Origin: Xylaria sp. FL1777
Taxonomy: Eukaryota > Ascomycota > Sordariomycetes > Xylariales > Xylariaceae
DNA: 64,000 nucleotides
Direction of reading: 5' to 3'
Assembly: GCA_022578965.1 (NCBI GenBank)
Contig: MU400585.1
Location: 124,001 to 188,000, forward strand
The notes under the pieces are model-generated. The model was given only the letters and a program-made list of their open reading frames with translations, was not told where the DNA came from and ran no database searches. This document shows, in pieces, positions 1 to 11,520 of the stretch. A program made the translations under genes and the position numbers. Each line of letters starts with the position of its first letter. Position 1 is the stretch's first letter.

Positions 1-2848
1 AAAATAAGAAATATAATAATTAAAAGCATATATATATAATAAAAGCAATTTTTATTAATGTTTAAGCGTATATATATATTTGCTATATTTTGCAGTTAAG
101 TAAAAAATGCAAGCAGGTTAAAAAACCTAATATAAGTTAAAAGTATAAAAGCAAATAGTACTATATACTTAAGTAAAAAGTATAAAATATAAGTATTAAA
201 GTTAATATTATTTGCTATATATAGTTTAATATTTTTAATTGCTAATTTAAATTATTATTTTTTAGTAATTATAAGATTTTTTAAATATAAATATTAAAAG
301 CATTTATATAAAATGCAAGAAGTTAAAATTTGTTAAATAAATAAAATAATAAAATTAAGTATAAATAAAAGGTTTAATAAAGCAAATATAATAAAAAAAA
401 AGCTAAAATATGTAGCTTTAAACTAGCGTATTTTTTTTTTATAAACTTATTATACTATTTTTAATTTATTAATTAATTATTTTATTGCTAAAATAAACTA
501 TTAATTGCTAAATGTTTTTATAATAATTATTTTTTATATGTTTGCGTTAATATTAATTAAAAAATAAGCAAATAAAGTAGTTTTAGTTAATTAAATAGTT
601 ACTTTTTAATTTTTTTTTAATATATTTATAACTTATTTTTTTTAAATAACTGTTATAACTAATAGCAAAATAAGTAATTTAAGCTTTGCTAAATATAAAA
701 GAAAAGCTTGTTTTTTTTTTTAATTTGTTTTTTTTTGTATAGTTTTAAAGCTTTAATTTTTTTTGTAATTTTTTACTTTAGCGCTTAAGTTTTTAAATTA
801 CTTAGTTTATGCTTTTGTTATAAATTTTCTGGCTTTAAGTAGTATAATTAATTTTTGCTTAACTAAGCACGCAAAAAAAAATTTTTACGTTATTAATAAA
901 ATTTTAAACAATTAAAAAATATTATAGTAATTTATTAATATTTAAGAAATTAATATTGCTTAATTAATAAACAATTTTATTTATAATATTTAAAAAGTTA
1001 AGTTTACTAATAAATAGCAAAATATATATGCTTTTTTTTTTTTTAGATTTTGTTTTTTTTATTTAGCTAACTTTTTTTTTTTTTATATAACTAAGCACTA
1101 AGCTGTTTAAAGATTAAAATTTTCAGTAGTAATACTAGCAGCAAATATATTTAATAAAAAGTTAATTATAATTTTTTTTCCAAATATTATATAAATTAAT
1201 ATATTTAAGCTAGCTTTACTTAAGTAAAAAAGCAGCAGTATTTAAAAGCTTATTTACTATATATAAAAACAACTAAAAGCAGTTTTTAAAGCAAATATAT
1301 ATATTAGATTTTTTATAATTTTTATTAGCTTATAGTTATATTTATATAGTTATTTAAAATTTAAAATGTTATACTTTGTAAGTATTATAAGCAAATATTA
1401 ATAATAGCTAAAAGCAAAAAGTATATAAGATTTTACTTTTTTTTTCTTTGTTGCACTATTTTAAAATAAAAGTTTAATATATATATTAATTATACGTTTA
1501 TTATTTAATTATATAACTGTTTATTTTATAAATCTTAAGGTAATATAGCTAAATATTTTAAAGCTAGCATAATAACTGCAGTAATTAAAAAAGATCTTAT
1601 GCTTAAAAACTCCAAAAAACAAATAACTTTATTTAAAGATTCTTTTATTTGTTTAATTAAAAAAAAAATTAAATTAAAACATAAATTAAATCGTTTTTTT
1701 TAAGCTAATTTTATTGCTTAGCTTATTATATATTATATTAGTAAGCAATAATTTAATATTACTTAAAAAATTAATATAATGCTTTAATGTTTTAAGAAAT
1801 AATTAAAAAAATAAATTAAATAAATTATATAAAGTAAAATAAAATAAAGAAATTAAACGATTTGCTTATATAGTAATGCTTTTTTTAATACAATTTGCAA
1901 TTATTTTTTTTTATTGTATAGTTTGCAAACTTTTTCCTAAATATAATAAATAAAAAAAAAACAATTATTATATAAAGAGTTAAGTTTTAATACTTATAAA
2001 AGCAAATATATAGAACTTTTATAATAAAAAGCTTAAAATATATAAAATAAAAATTATTAATACTAAATTATTAAATTTTTTTTTTGTTTTTTTTTTAGTT
2101 TTTATTTTTTTAGCTTTATATAAATAAACATTTCTACTTAGTTTTCTGTAGTAAAATTTTGCTTTAGTTAAGCTTGCTTTAAACTTTGCTTAAATGTTTG
2201 TTGTTTTACTAAATATTTATTATTGCTTAATAGTAACTTTAAATTATTACTAATAGTTTAAGCACATAAAATATAAACTAATAACTTTATAAAATGCAGT
2301 AATAATATTTTTTGCCTTTTAGTAGTTTTAAGATTTTTATTAAGTATTAAATAGTTTAAACTAAAAGCAAAAAGCACTATTTAGTTTTAAACAAAAATAA
2401 TTAAGCAATTAAAAATAAAAAAACTTATATATAAACGTTAGTATAACAAAATAAACTTAAGTAGTTAAAACTAATAAGCAGTTCTTATTTTTATTTCTTT
2501 TGTTTTTATGCATTTTTAAAAAAAAACAATAATAATTTATATTAAAACTAAGCTATTAAGCTATTTAAAAAACGTTAAAATAAAATAAAAACTTATATTT
2601 TTAGTGTAATAGTAAAAAAAGTGCTAATAAACAAGTTGCTATAAAACTAACAAATATAAAACTAATAAAAAAAAAGCTATAAAAAACACGTTTAGTTTTA
2701 AACAAAATAAAATAGTTTTATATATTATAACTTAATTATATAAACTTATATAATTAGTAAAAATAAAAAACAAAACAATTAGTAAAAAAACAAAAAATAA
2801 AAAAAAAAAAATCTGTTGTTTTAGCTTTTATTAGTTATTACTTTTTAA

Positions 2849-2925
2849 AGCGCTTTATAATATAATAGCTAAAAAAAATAAAGTAAGCTATTATATTTTT
2901 TAGCGCTTAAAATATTTAAAGCGCT
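2849..2925. repeat. Inverted repeats built on AGCGCT
   Basis: Two 22-nt arms (2849-2870 and 2886-2907) form an imperfect inverted repeat beginning and ending in AGCGCT, with about three mismatches and a 15-nt spacer. The right AGCGCT then starts a second near-perfect 24-nt palindrome at 2902-2925. Three AGCGCT hexamers in 77 bases stand out in such AT-rich DNA. This may be a terminal fragment of a degraded mobile element, or chance in low-complexity sequence. Confidence 0.45.
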
Positions 2926-5339
2926 AAAAGCTATGCTATAACTTTTTAAACTTAAAAAACTTATATAATTTATTACATTTTTTTTGCTTTTTATAGCTTA
3001 ACTATTATAGCTTTAATTATTAAAAGCTTTATTGTTTTAGTTAGCTTTTTAATAAATAGTTACTACGCTAGTAGTTTATATATTAAAATTAAAATTCTTT
3101 AGCTTTTAGTACTTTTAGTTATTCTATATAAATTGCTTTAACTTTTTAGCAAAAAATAATCTTTTTAATTCTTTTTTTAATAATTTTGCTAATTAGTATT
3201 ATTTATAATTAACCTTTTTTTTAACTTAGTAAAAACTAATTTATTAGTATAGCAGTTTTTTATTATTAAACTTATTTATTAAAAGCATAGTATTATAAAA
3301 AAAAACAAGCAAGCTTTTTTTAAGTAATTACTTAATTTTATAAGCGTTTTTTTAAAATTTAGTTTTTGCAGCTAATTTTTTTTTTTTAGTTATAATTGCT
3401 TTAACCCTTATAATATTTTAGTTGCAGCGTTTTAGCTGCTTAACTTTAGCTTTAATAAAATCTTTATAAAAAGTACTATTTTGCTATTTAATTACTTTTT
3501 ATGTTAATATTATATTTTTTACTAGTAAAATTAGCATTTTTTTATATATTAGCTTATATAAGCTGCAGTTATAATAACATATAAAAGTGCAATTTGCTTA
3601 TATTACTAAATTTAAATAATTTAGCTAATTTTTTCTAGTTTTATTTATTACTTATATAAAGCTTTTTTTTATTAGTTTATAGCCTTTTTTAATAAGGCCT
3701 TAAGCTTAAAAATAATAAGCAAAGCTATAGTTTATTTTATATTTTAAAGTATTTACTATATTTTTTACTTTTTTTTTAAACTTAAAGCTATTATTATATT
3801 TAATTTTAATAAAAACTTTGTGTTAAAATATAATTTTTTCTTTAATAAACTTAAGTATTACTAAAAAATTTATATATTTTAAAAGTTTAGCTTTTAAATA
3901 AGTTATTATTTTACTTTTTACTTTTATAATAGCTTTAAATTTGTTGCTTAATAGCATAGTTTGCATATTTATAACTTATAAAACTAAAAGGTTTAAAGAA
4001 TAATTAAAACAGTATTTTTTAGTTTTTTTGCTATTTATGGACTTTTAGCAATTAAAGCAACTAGCAATTATAATATAAACGTTTTAATAAAAGCTTTTTT
4101 AGTAATATTTTTAAGTTATTTATTAAGTTATAAATATTTAGTTTTTATATATTATTTTCTAAAAAAAATAAAAAACTATAGATCTTTTTTTAGCATTAAT
4201 AACTTTATTAAGTAAAAACTATATCTTTTAAATAACTATAAATAGTAGCAAAATTAAAATTAGCAAAAGCTAAAGTTTTATAAATAGTAGTAAAATTTTT
4301 AAACCTTATAATATTTATAAATATACTTTTTTTCTTTATATAATTAATAAGTTTAATAACTTTACTTTTATATTCTTTTAAAACTAATAGATTATATTGC
4401 ATTAATTTATTAAGTGTATAAATCTTTTTTTTGTATTGCTTTTATTTTTCTTTAAACATATTTACATTTTTTTTAGCATATTAATCTAATTTAAATTTAT
4501 TTAGTTTTAGCTATAAAATTAGCTTAATAATATTTTGCTAAGCTTAGTAGTATAACATTAAATATTTCTAGAATTAATTTTAGCATATAAAATAAAAAAA
4601 GTAATGTTTTAAAGCTATTTAATTATAATAACTTTTTTATATATAAGCTTAAATAAATTCTAAAATATATTAACTATTAGCTTACTTTTTGTATTAAGTT
4701 TGTTTATAACTTTTAGTTTACTTAAATATATAGTATTTAAATATAAAAATATAACTTTATTATAAAAAAGTAATAAAGTTAGCTTTAAAAGCTTAAGTAT
4801 GTTGTTTTATACTAAGTAGCTTTAAATCAAATATTATAGCAAAAAAAAAAGTATAATTATAAATAATAGCAGACCAAAATTTACTTAAAAAAACTAAAAT
4901 TACAATATAGCATAAAAGTTAACGTAGCTTAAATTTTTTTAAAACTTAGTTATTAAATCTTTTGCTTAGTTACTAATTAGCGTTTATAAAAAAAAATCTT
5001 TTATTTTTTATATAGGTTTAAGTATTTTTAGTTATAAATTAAAAACTTTTATATATTTACGTTTTAGTAAAGCAAAACTTATTAAACTTATTATATAATA
5101 GTTTTATTTTTTTATTAAAATTTGCATTTAGTTCTAAAATTATATACTAAATATAATTATATAAAAAGTGCTAAGAAAAGTTTGCTATAGCTTAAGTTTA
5201 AAAATAAAAAGTTAAATATTAATTTTTATTAAAGTAAGAAAAAAAAAAGCAAAACTATAAAAAAGTTAAAGCTTTTAAATATTAATATATAAATTTTAGT
5301 TTTTAAGTAATATAATAAGCTAAAGCTATTATAACTTGC

Positions 5340-5850
5340 TAAAATAATATAGTACTTATAAGAAGTATAGCTTTATTAAGTTGTAAATACTAGTATTATT
5401 TTATGTTATTATTTTTAGTATATAATTAAATTGCATAAAATAAAAAAAATAAAGATTTAAACTATAAAAAGGTATAATATTTACAAAAAGTATAGCTTTG
5501 TTAGGTTATAAACACTAAAATTGTTTTATACTACTGTTTTTAAAAAAAAAATAAAAATTTAATTTATAAAAAGACGTAATAACTATAGTAAATATAGCTT
5601 TATTAAGTTGCAAACATTAAAATTGTTTTACGCTACTATTTTTAAGAAAAAAATAAAGATTTAAACTATAAAAAGGCGTAATGCTTATAGTAAATATAGC
5701 TTCGTTAAGTTATAAACACTAAAATTGTTTTACGCTATTATTTTTAAAAAAAAAATAAAAGTTTAGTTTATAAAAAAATATAGTGCTTATAATAAGTAGC
5801 TTTATTAAATTATAAATTTTAAAATTATTATATAGTATATTTTTTATTTA
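5340..5850. repeat. Tandem repeat, five copies of about 102 bp
   Basis: The phrase TATAGCTTTATTAAGTTGTAAA and its variants begins at about 5366, 5491, 5593, 5695 and 5795, giving spacings of 125, 102, 102 and 100 bases. Each copy continues with a CACTAAAATTGTTTTA-like segment, a poly-A run and an ACTATAAAAAGG-like segment. Copies differ by scattered transitions, consistent with RIP acting on an older satellite-like array. No coding function is visible. Confidence 0.8.
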
Positions 5851-7504
5851 GTATATTATTAAATAATGCAAGTTAAAAAAAATAAAGATTTAGTTTAATT
5901 AAATTAAAAATAAACTTAATAAGCTTTACTAATAAAAAGTACGTGCTAATAAATTTAAGGTTTATATATTTAAAAAAAAACCCGATTTTTAATTATAATA
6001 AGTATTGCTTTAGTATTACTAGAAAAAAGTATGCAAGTATAACTTATTTACTTTAATACTTGCATTTATGTATTTACTTTTTACTTTAGTAATTATAAGT
6101 AATTATAAGATTTATAAACTTATTTATATATTTAGCATACTATAATTTTAGCTATAGTTTATAAACTTGTTGCACTTTTTATAAATTTTATCTTTTTTTT
6201 AAATGCTTACTTTTTTAGCTTTATTTAACTTAACTAACTTTTTATTATTATTAAGCTTATAAATGTATACTTTATTTACTTTATATAAATAGCACATTTT
6301 TTTTTTAATTATAAAATTAACTGCTTTATTAAAATAAACTATTATTATAATTATTTTATTAATAGCTATATTTTATACTGCATTATACTTATAACTTATA
6401 ATTATAATGTTTAGCAAAAATAAATTAAGTTTTTATAATACTAAGTATAATAAAGCTTTTACAAGTAATAAGCTTATTACTTTTTAAATAAGTAACTTTA
6501 ATAATAAATTTTCTTTTAAAATAAAGCAGTTTAGTAAGCTACTAAAAGTTATACTAGCATTTTTTAAAGCAAAAAGTAGCAATTTTAAATATACAACTTT
6601 TTATTATAAAAGCATACTAATATAAAAGTTTAATATGTTTAATATTATATATTATTTTTTGTTTTTATTTAATACTACTAAATATACTTAATATTAATAC
6701 TTGTTTTTGCTATATAGCTATAAATGTTTAACAGAAATACTATTGCAGTAGTTTAAGCAAAAAGTAACAACCTTTATAAAAATAGCTTATATAAATGCTG
6801 CATTTAAGGTTAAAAAAAAGTCTAAATTTAAATATAAAATAAAATAAAGAAAAAATGTAAAATAGTTACAAATTACAGAAAACATATTAAAATAAAAAAA
6901 TATATTAGCAAATATTGCAACATTAAAAAAAAGCTAAATTAGCTTTAATTTTAAGTATTTATTACTTAATTTATTAGTAAACTTTCTAAAAGTAAAGCAA
7001 ACTTTATTTAACTTTATTAATATACATTTTTAAACTTTTAATTAACTAGCTTATTTATTTTAATAAAACAAAGTGCATAGCATTTTTAAAGCATAAAATA
7101 TATACTGTTTTATATATATTTAATCTTTATAGTTTAAAACTTTTATTTTTACTAAAGTAAAGTAAAGTAGCTAAATAAGCTAACTAGCTAATTAAAATAA
7201 GTTTAAGCTAAGTTATATAATAAGAAAAAAAATATAAATATTACGCTAAATTTTAAAGCATAAACTTAAACATTACAAATAATATAATAAAAATTAGCTA
7301 TAATTACTTTATTTATATTATTAAATAGCTTTTCTATTAATTGTTTTATTTTTTAATTTATATATAGCTTAATTGTTTAAATATATAAGTTATAACTTAT
7401 TTTCTTGCAATTAAAGTGTTGTAGTAAATCTTGCGCGATTATACTGCTTTATTTTACTACAAACATTAAATGTTTAAAATAAAATAATATGGTTTGCTTT
7501 TTTT

Positions 7505-9680
7505 ATTGCATATTGCAGCCTTTATAAACTATAAATATACTTAACTAGCAAAAAACCTTTGGCTTTTCTTGCATACCTGCCCTAAAACTTATGAAGGTCG
7601 TGGCGTATGCTTAGATTTTTTTTTAATAGCGAAACACTAATAAAAACAAACTTTTTTAACGGAGTAGCAGCAAAAGTGTTATTGTAACGAAACTTACTTA
7701 ATAAGCCTTAAAAACTTGTGGCTTTTTACTTTAAAACGCTTTGTAGCGCTAAACTAAACTATAAAATATATAATAAAGAAATATTAGCAGTTATTAAAAA
7801 GCTGCTTTACTAGCGCAGCAAGCTAATTAAACTATAACAAAAAAAACTCTTTATAATTTTAACTAATTATAAAGCCTTAGAATACTTTAGTGTAAAAAGA
7901 GTGCTAAACTTCTGCTAAGCAAATTAAGCTAAACTAATTTTTTACTACAACTTTGTAATTACTTATTAACTAAGCTCTTAAAACATAATTGCTAATATAT
8001 TATTATAACTAATAAAAGCCTTAAAAACTCAAAAGCAAAAACGGAATAAATAGCAAACTATAGCTTTATTTAAACTTGCAATAATAGTAATTATAGCACT
8101 AATAAATATTAATAGCTTAATTATATTATATAAAATAAGTAACCTAACTTTACTACTATTGTTAAGTATTGTGTTAATTAATACTATGCTAAAAACTAAC
8201 TATTAAAACATTAGTTTTAATAGCATATAAACTAAAGCCTAAAAAGGTAAAAACTTTAACTTTTTTATACTAAACAACTTATTACTATAAAATAAAAAGC
8301 TAGTTATACTTAATTTAAATAACCTAAAAACAAGACTTATTAAAGAAGTATATATAAAGCTTATAATAATATACTTTAGTAAAAAGAAAACGCGTTATAT
8401 AATAACAAAACGCTATTAGTAGCAAAGCTTGCATAAAGACGTTAATTAATATATAGCGAACTATTTATACTAGGCTACTAAAATACCTTGTAATAAAACC
8501 TTTAGTAAACTTACACTTTTATTAATACTTGATTAAATATAATAACATTTTGTAATAAATTTTAAAAATTTTCTAATAAATAAATATAGCTATAATATAA
8601 TGTTTTATATAATTAATAAACTATTTAAGCTAACTTAAATAATGTTATATAAAAGCAGCATAACTATTAAAAAAGCTGCAAAAATGTACTACTAAAGCTT
8701 TTTTTACGTATATAAATAGCTAAAGTTATTTATTAGTAATAAAAGTTTGTAATTTATTGCAAACTTTACTAATAAACTATTAAAAATATATAGTATTAAA
8801 TTGAACTTTTTTTTAGTTAAACATAAGCAAACTATAAAACAAGTTAAAATTATGTATTAATAGCTAGATTAAAAACTAAGACTTTTTATTAATTATTTTT
8901 AAAAGAAATAATTAAAAGCACTTTTAGCAATAAACGTAATATAAGCATTTTTACTTTATAAGTTGCTAAGAAGTGTTTTTTTACGTAAAGTATTAACTAA
9001 AGAACTAATGCGCTTATTTTTTAACTAAGAAGCAAAAACTAAAAGCTTAGCAAATAAAAGCTTGCATAAAAAGCTATTATAAAAAAAAACATAAGCTTAC
9101 GCTTAAAAAATACGCGTAGCTATAAAAAAAGCATAATAATCTATTAAGGCAGCTTAGCAGCAAATAGCTAACTAAGCAAACAAACATTAATAAAACTTTA
9201 ACTTTAGAAAAAAAAATTATATATATATGCTTTAAAAAAAAAATAAACAAACTAATTGCTTAAGCAATAAATTTAATTATTTAATAACTAAAAAACTATA
9301 CTGCATTATTAATGTGCTACTTAAAAACCTAAATATATTTAAATTTAAACTGCTTAACTTTTAAAGAAAAAGCTAATAGTTTTATGTTAATTAATTGCGA
9401 AAGTATTTTAATAACTTGCTGTTTAGCTAAAAATACAAGCGCTTAAACAAAAAAATAGTAAATCTAGCCGTAAAAAAAAAAAATAAAAAGTAAAAAAAGT
9501 ACTTTTTTTTTGTTTACAATACTGCAAGTTGTTTTATAAAGTAGTATAAAAAAAATAAAACTATAACAATAAATAGTACTTTATTAAAAACTTTAAAAAC
9601 TTGCTGCTAGTACTAAAGAAATACTATAATAATAACCTAAACGAGGCAGGTCTTTTAATAAAGCTTAAAAAATAGCTATA
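7505..9680 (+). pseudogene. Ty3/gypsy pol relic: RT tail, RNase H, integrase, chromodomain
   Basis: One reading frame (codon starts congruent to 2 modulo 3) is followed from about 7,505 to 9,472. RNase H covers about 7,640-8,050, with signatures ending in KLNYKIYNKEILAV, an NYKALEYFSVK stretch and a YNFVITY stretch. The integrase zinc-binding segment is at about 8,400-8,520. In the core, the three catalytic acidic positions fall at 8558, 8738 and 8846 and read Asn, Asn and Lys, each one G-to-A step from Asp, Asp and Glu. The second and third are separated by exactly 35 codons, the DDX35E spacing. A frame change lies in the A-run at about 9,472-9,489. The chromodomain then occupies about 9,481-9,680, with its Trp positions turned into stops. 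Gln and Trp codons account for most nonsense codons. Confidence 0.85.
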
Positions 9681-10000
9681 TGTAGCTAAAAAAAATGTGT
9701 TTAACTTACTGCACTTTAATAATAACAAAGCAGCAACTACTAATAAAAAAAAAATAAAAACTTAGTTCTAAAAATAAAATAAAATAACAAGCGTAATTTT
9801 TAACGATTAGCTGTTAGCTTAATAAGTTAATAGCAAAAAATAATAGCCCTTATTATTTAACCTATTAAAAGTTTAACCAAAAAGTACTTGTTTGCTATTT
9901 AGAAGTACTAGTTAAGTTATTAGTTTAATTTTGCAAAAATACATTTTTTTTTACTTGCAAAAACTTAAGCTAAGTTTTTTTGTAAAAAAAAAATTATAAT

Positions 10001-10100
10001 AGCTTATAGCTCGCTTATAGCTAAAGCTATAGCTTGCTAGTTTATTAAAGTTATAGCTTGCTTATAATTAAAGCTATAGCTGCGCTACGTTAAAGTATTA
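10001..10100. repeat. Short tandem repeat, unit about 23 bp
   Basis: TAAAG-started units containing a GCTATAGCTTGCT-like core begin at 10022, 10046, 10069 and 10091, with a related partial unit before them. The stretch sits between the pol relic and the candidate 3' LTR. It could be part of the element's 3' untranslated region; no function is visible. Confidence 0.5.
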
Positions 10101-10149
10101 AGTACGTACCTTATAAAAAAAAGCATATAGTGGCTTATATATAGCTTAT

Positions 10150-10329
10150 TGTCCTATTAATCCTATTAAAAGTGTAATGAATAGTTGCTATAAATAAGCT
10201 ATGCAAACATTATACAAGTTGTTTATATATTGCTATTAAAAATGTATAAAGTAGTTTTTTTTTTTTCTCTTTTTCCTTAAATAGAATATTTTCTTAGAAT
10301 ATAAAGTATAGTTAATTCTTTGCATTACA
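10150..10329 (+). repeat. Candidate LTR of the gypsy relic
   Basis: This segment starts with TGTCCTATTAATCC and ends with TTGCATTACA, so it has the TG...CA ends expected of an LTR. It lies about 470 bases past the chromodomain stretch in the right orientation. Its first 50 bases resemble the sequence at about 20,790-20,840. No matching 5' LTR or target-site duplication was found, so the ends are tentative. Confidence 0.35.
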
Positions 10330-11123
10330 CTTTTAGTATTGCTGCTATTACAAAAACTAAAAAAAAAAGGTTAACTTTAAAAAAAACGCTTAAAAAATCT
10401 TAATTAAACTTAAATAAAGCAGCTTATGCTGCTTTAGCTTGTTTTTTTTGTTGTTTTTGCTTTTTTATTAGCGCTTTTTATTTTTTTTTAATGTGCTTTA
10501 TTTTGTTTAGTTTATTTAAAAATTAAAGCTTTTGCTAAACTATTTTAACACTTTTTGCTTTTAAAAAACGTTTTTATATATAAAGCTAAGCTAATTTACT
10601 TAAAACAGAATTAAAGCTATTTTAAGCTTGTTTTAATTTTTTTTAAACTAAAAGTAGCTATTGTTTTGCTTGCTTTTTTTTTTTTTAAAATAACAATATT
10701 TAAAAACTATATTATTAATTAAGTTAATTAAAACTTCTAATTTATTATAAAAATAACTAGCATATATACATTTAAAATAATAAAATATATTATTTGTTGT
10801 TTTATATATTAATAACTAATTAAAGCAGCAAAAACAAAGCATAACTTTATAGCTAATAAAATTAATAAAAAAAGCAAAAACAAGTTTTTGCTTTATTTTA
10901 AATAAGCAGTTAGTTTTTTTAATGCGCTTTAATATAGTAACATATAAAAAAAAAAAAAAAAAAAAATACTTACAAAAAATTATTAAAATAACAATTTTAA
11001 AAAAAAAGAAATAATGTTATAAAATTAGCACAAAAGTAGCTTTTAAAGCAGCTTAATGCTTTTATATATATTTTGCACCTCTTTTTTTGCTAATTAAAGC
11101 TAAAGTTATATAATAATTTATTT

Positions 11124-11227
11124 AGCTTATTAAGCTTACAGTAATTTAAAGCTTATTAAGCTTACAATAATTTAAAGCTTATTAAGCTTATAATAATTTA
11201 ATGCTTACTAAACTTGCAATAATTTAA
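11124..11227. repeat. Tandem repeat, four copies of 26 bp
   Basis: AGCTTATTAAGCTTACAGTA-like units start at 11124, 11150, 11176 and 11202, an exact 26-base period, each ending in ATTTAA. Each unit contains the small palindrome AAGCTT or a variant of it. The copies are more alike than expected in heavily mutated DNA, suggesting recent expansion or loss of RIP below its length threshold. That reason is inference. Confidence 0.8.
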
Positions 11228-11394
11228 AAAAAATTACTACTTTTTTTACTTTTTTTTTGTTTATATAATTATATATTTTTTATATTTAATTATTTACTTA
11301 GTTTTAGTTCTTTAGCTATTAATTTTTTATAACTGCTAAGCACTAATACATTTATTACTTTTAATTCTTTAAAACCTCTATTAATGCACAGTAG

Positions 11395-11520
11395 TAAAAG
11401 TACTCCAAAAACCTCCTTAACGGACTACCGTTAAAAATCCTATTATTACCTACAAATTAAAACTCCAAAAGCAAACCTGTTATATTAATGTATAATAGGT
11501 CCGTTATATTTAGTTTTAGT
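11395..11520. other. Less degraded islet with two palindromes inside the AT block
   Basis: Local G+C is clearly higher than in the flanks. The islet contains TTAACGGACTACCGTTAA (11417-11434), a perfect 7-bp hairpin stem with a 4-base loop, and about 40 bases later an imperfect palindrome around ACCTGTTATATTAATGTATA. It has no open frame. It may be a young insertion or the end of a mobile element, but I cannot assign a family. Confidence 0.4.

Larger units (their letters stand above)
7505..10329 (+). mobile_element. Degraded Ty3/gypsy chromovirus retrotransposon (3' half)
   Basis: Read through its stops, the plus strand gives the classical order of a Ty3/gypsy pol gene. A possible reverse transcriptase tail comes first, then RNase H, integrase zinc-binding domain, integrase core and a C-terminal chromodomain, followed by a candidate 3' LTR at 10150-10329. 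The RNase H-integrase-chromodomain order is diagnostic of chromoviruses such as the MAGGY type in fungi. I could not find gag, protease or the reverse transcriptase palm upstream, so the 5' half is either truncated or mutated beyond recognition by eye. The element cannot be active: dozens of nonsense codons and a frameshift interrupt it. Confidence 0.85.

Noticed and set aside
4208..4402. 64-codon minus-strand frame in the AT block
   Set aside because: Possibly a fragment of a mobile element, but the peptide matches no domain I can name, and nearby frames give no continuation.
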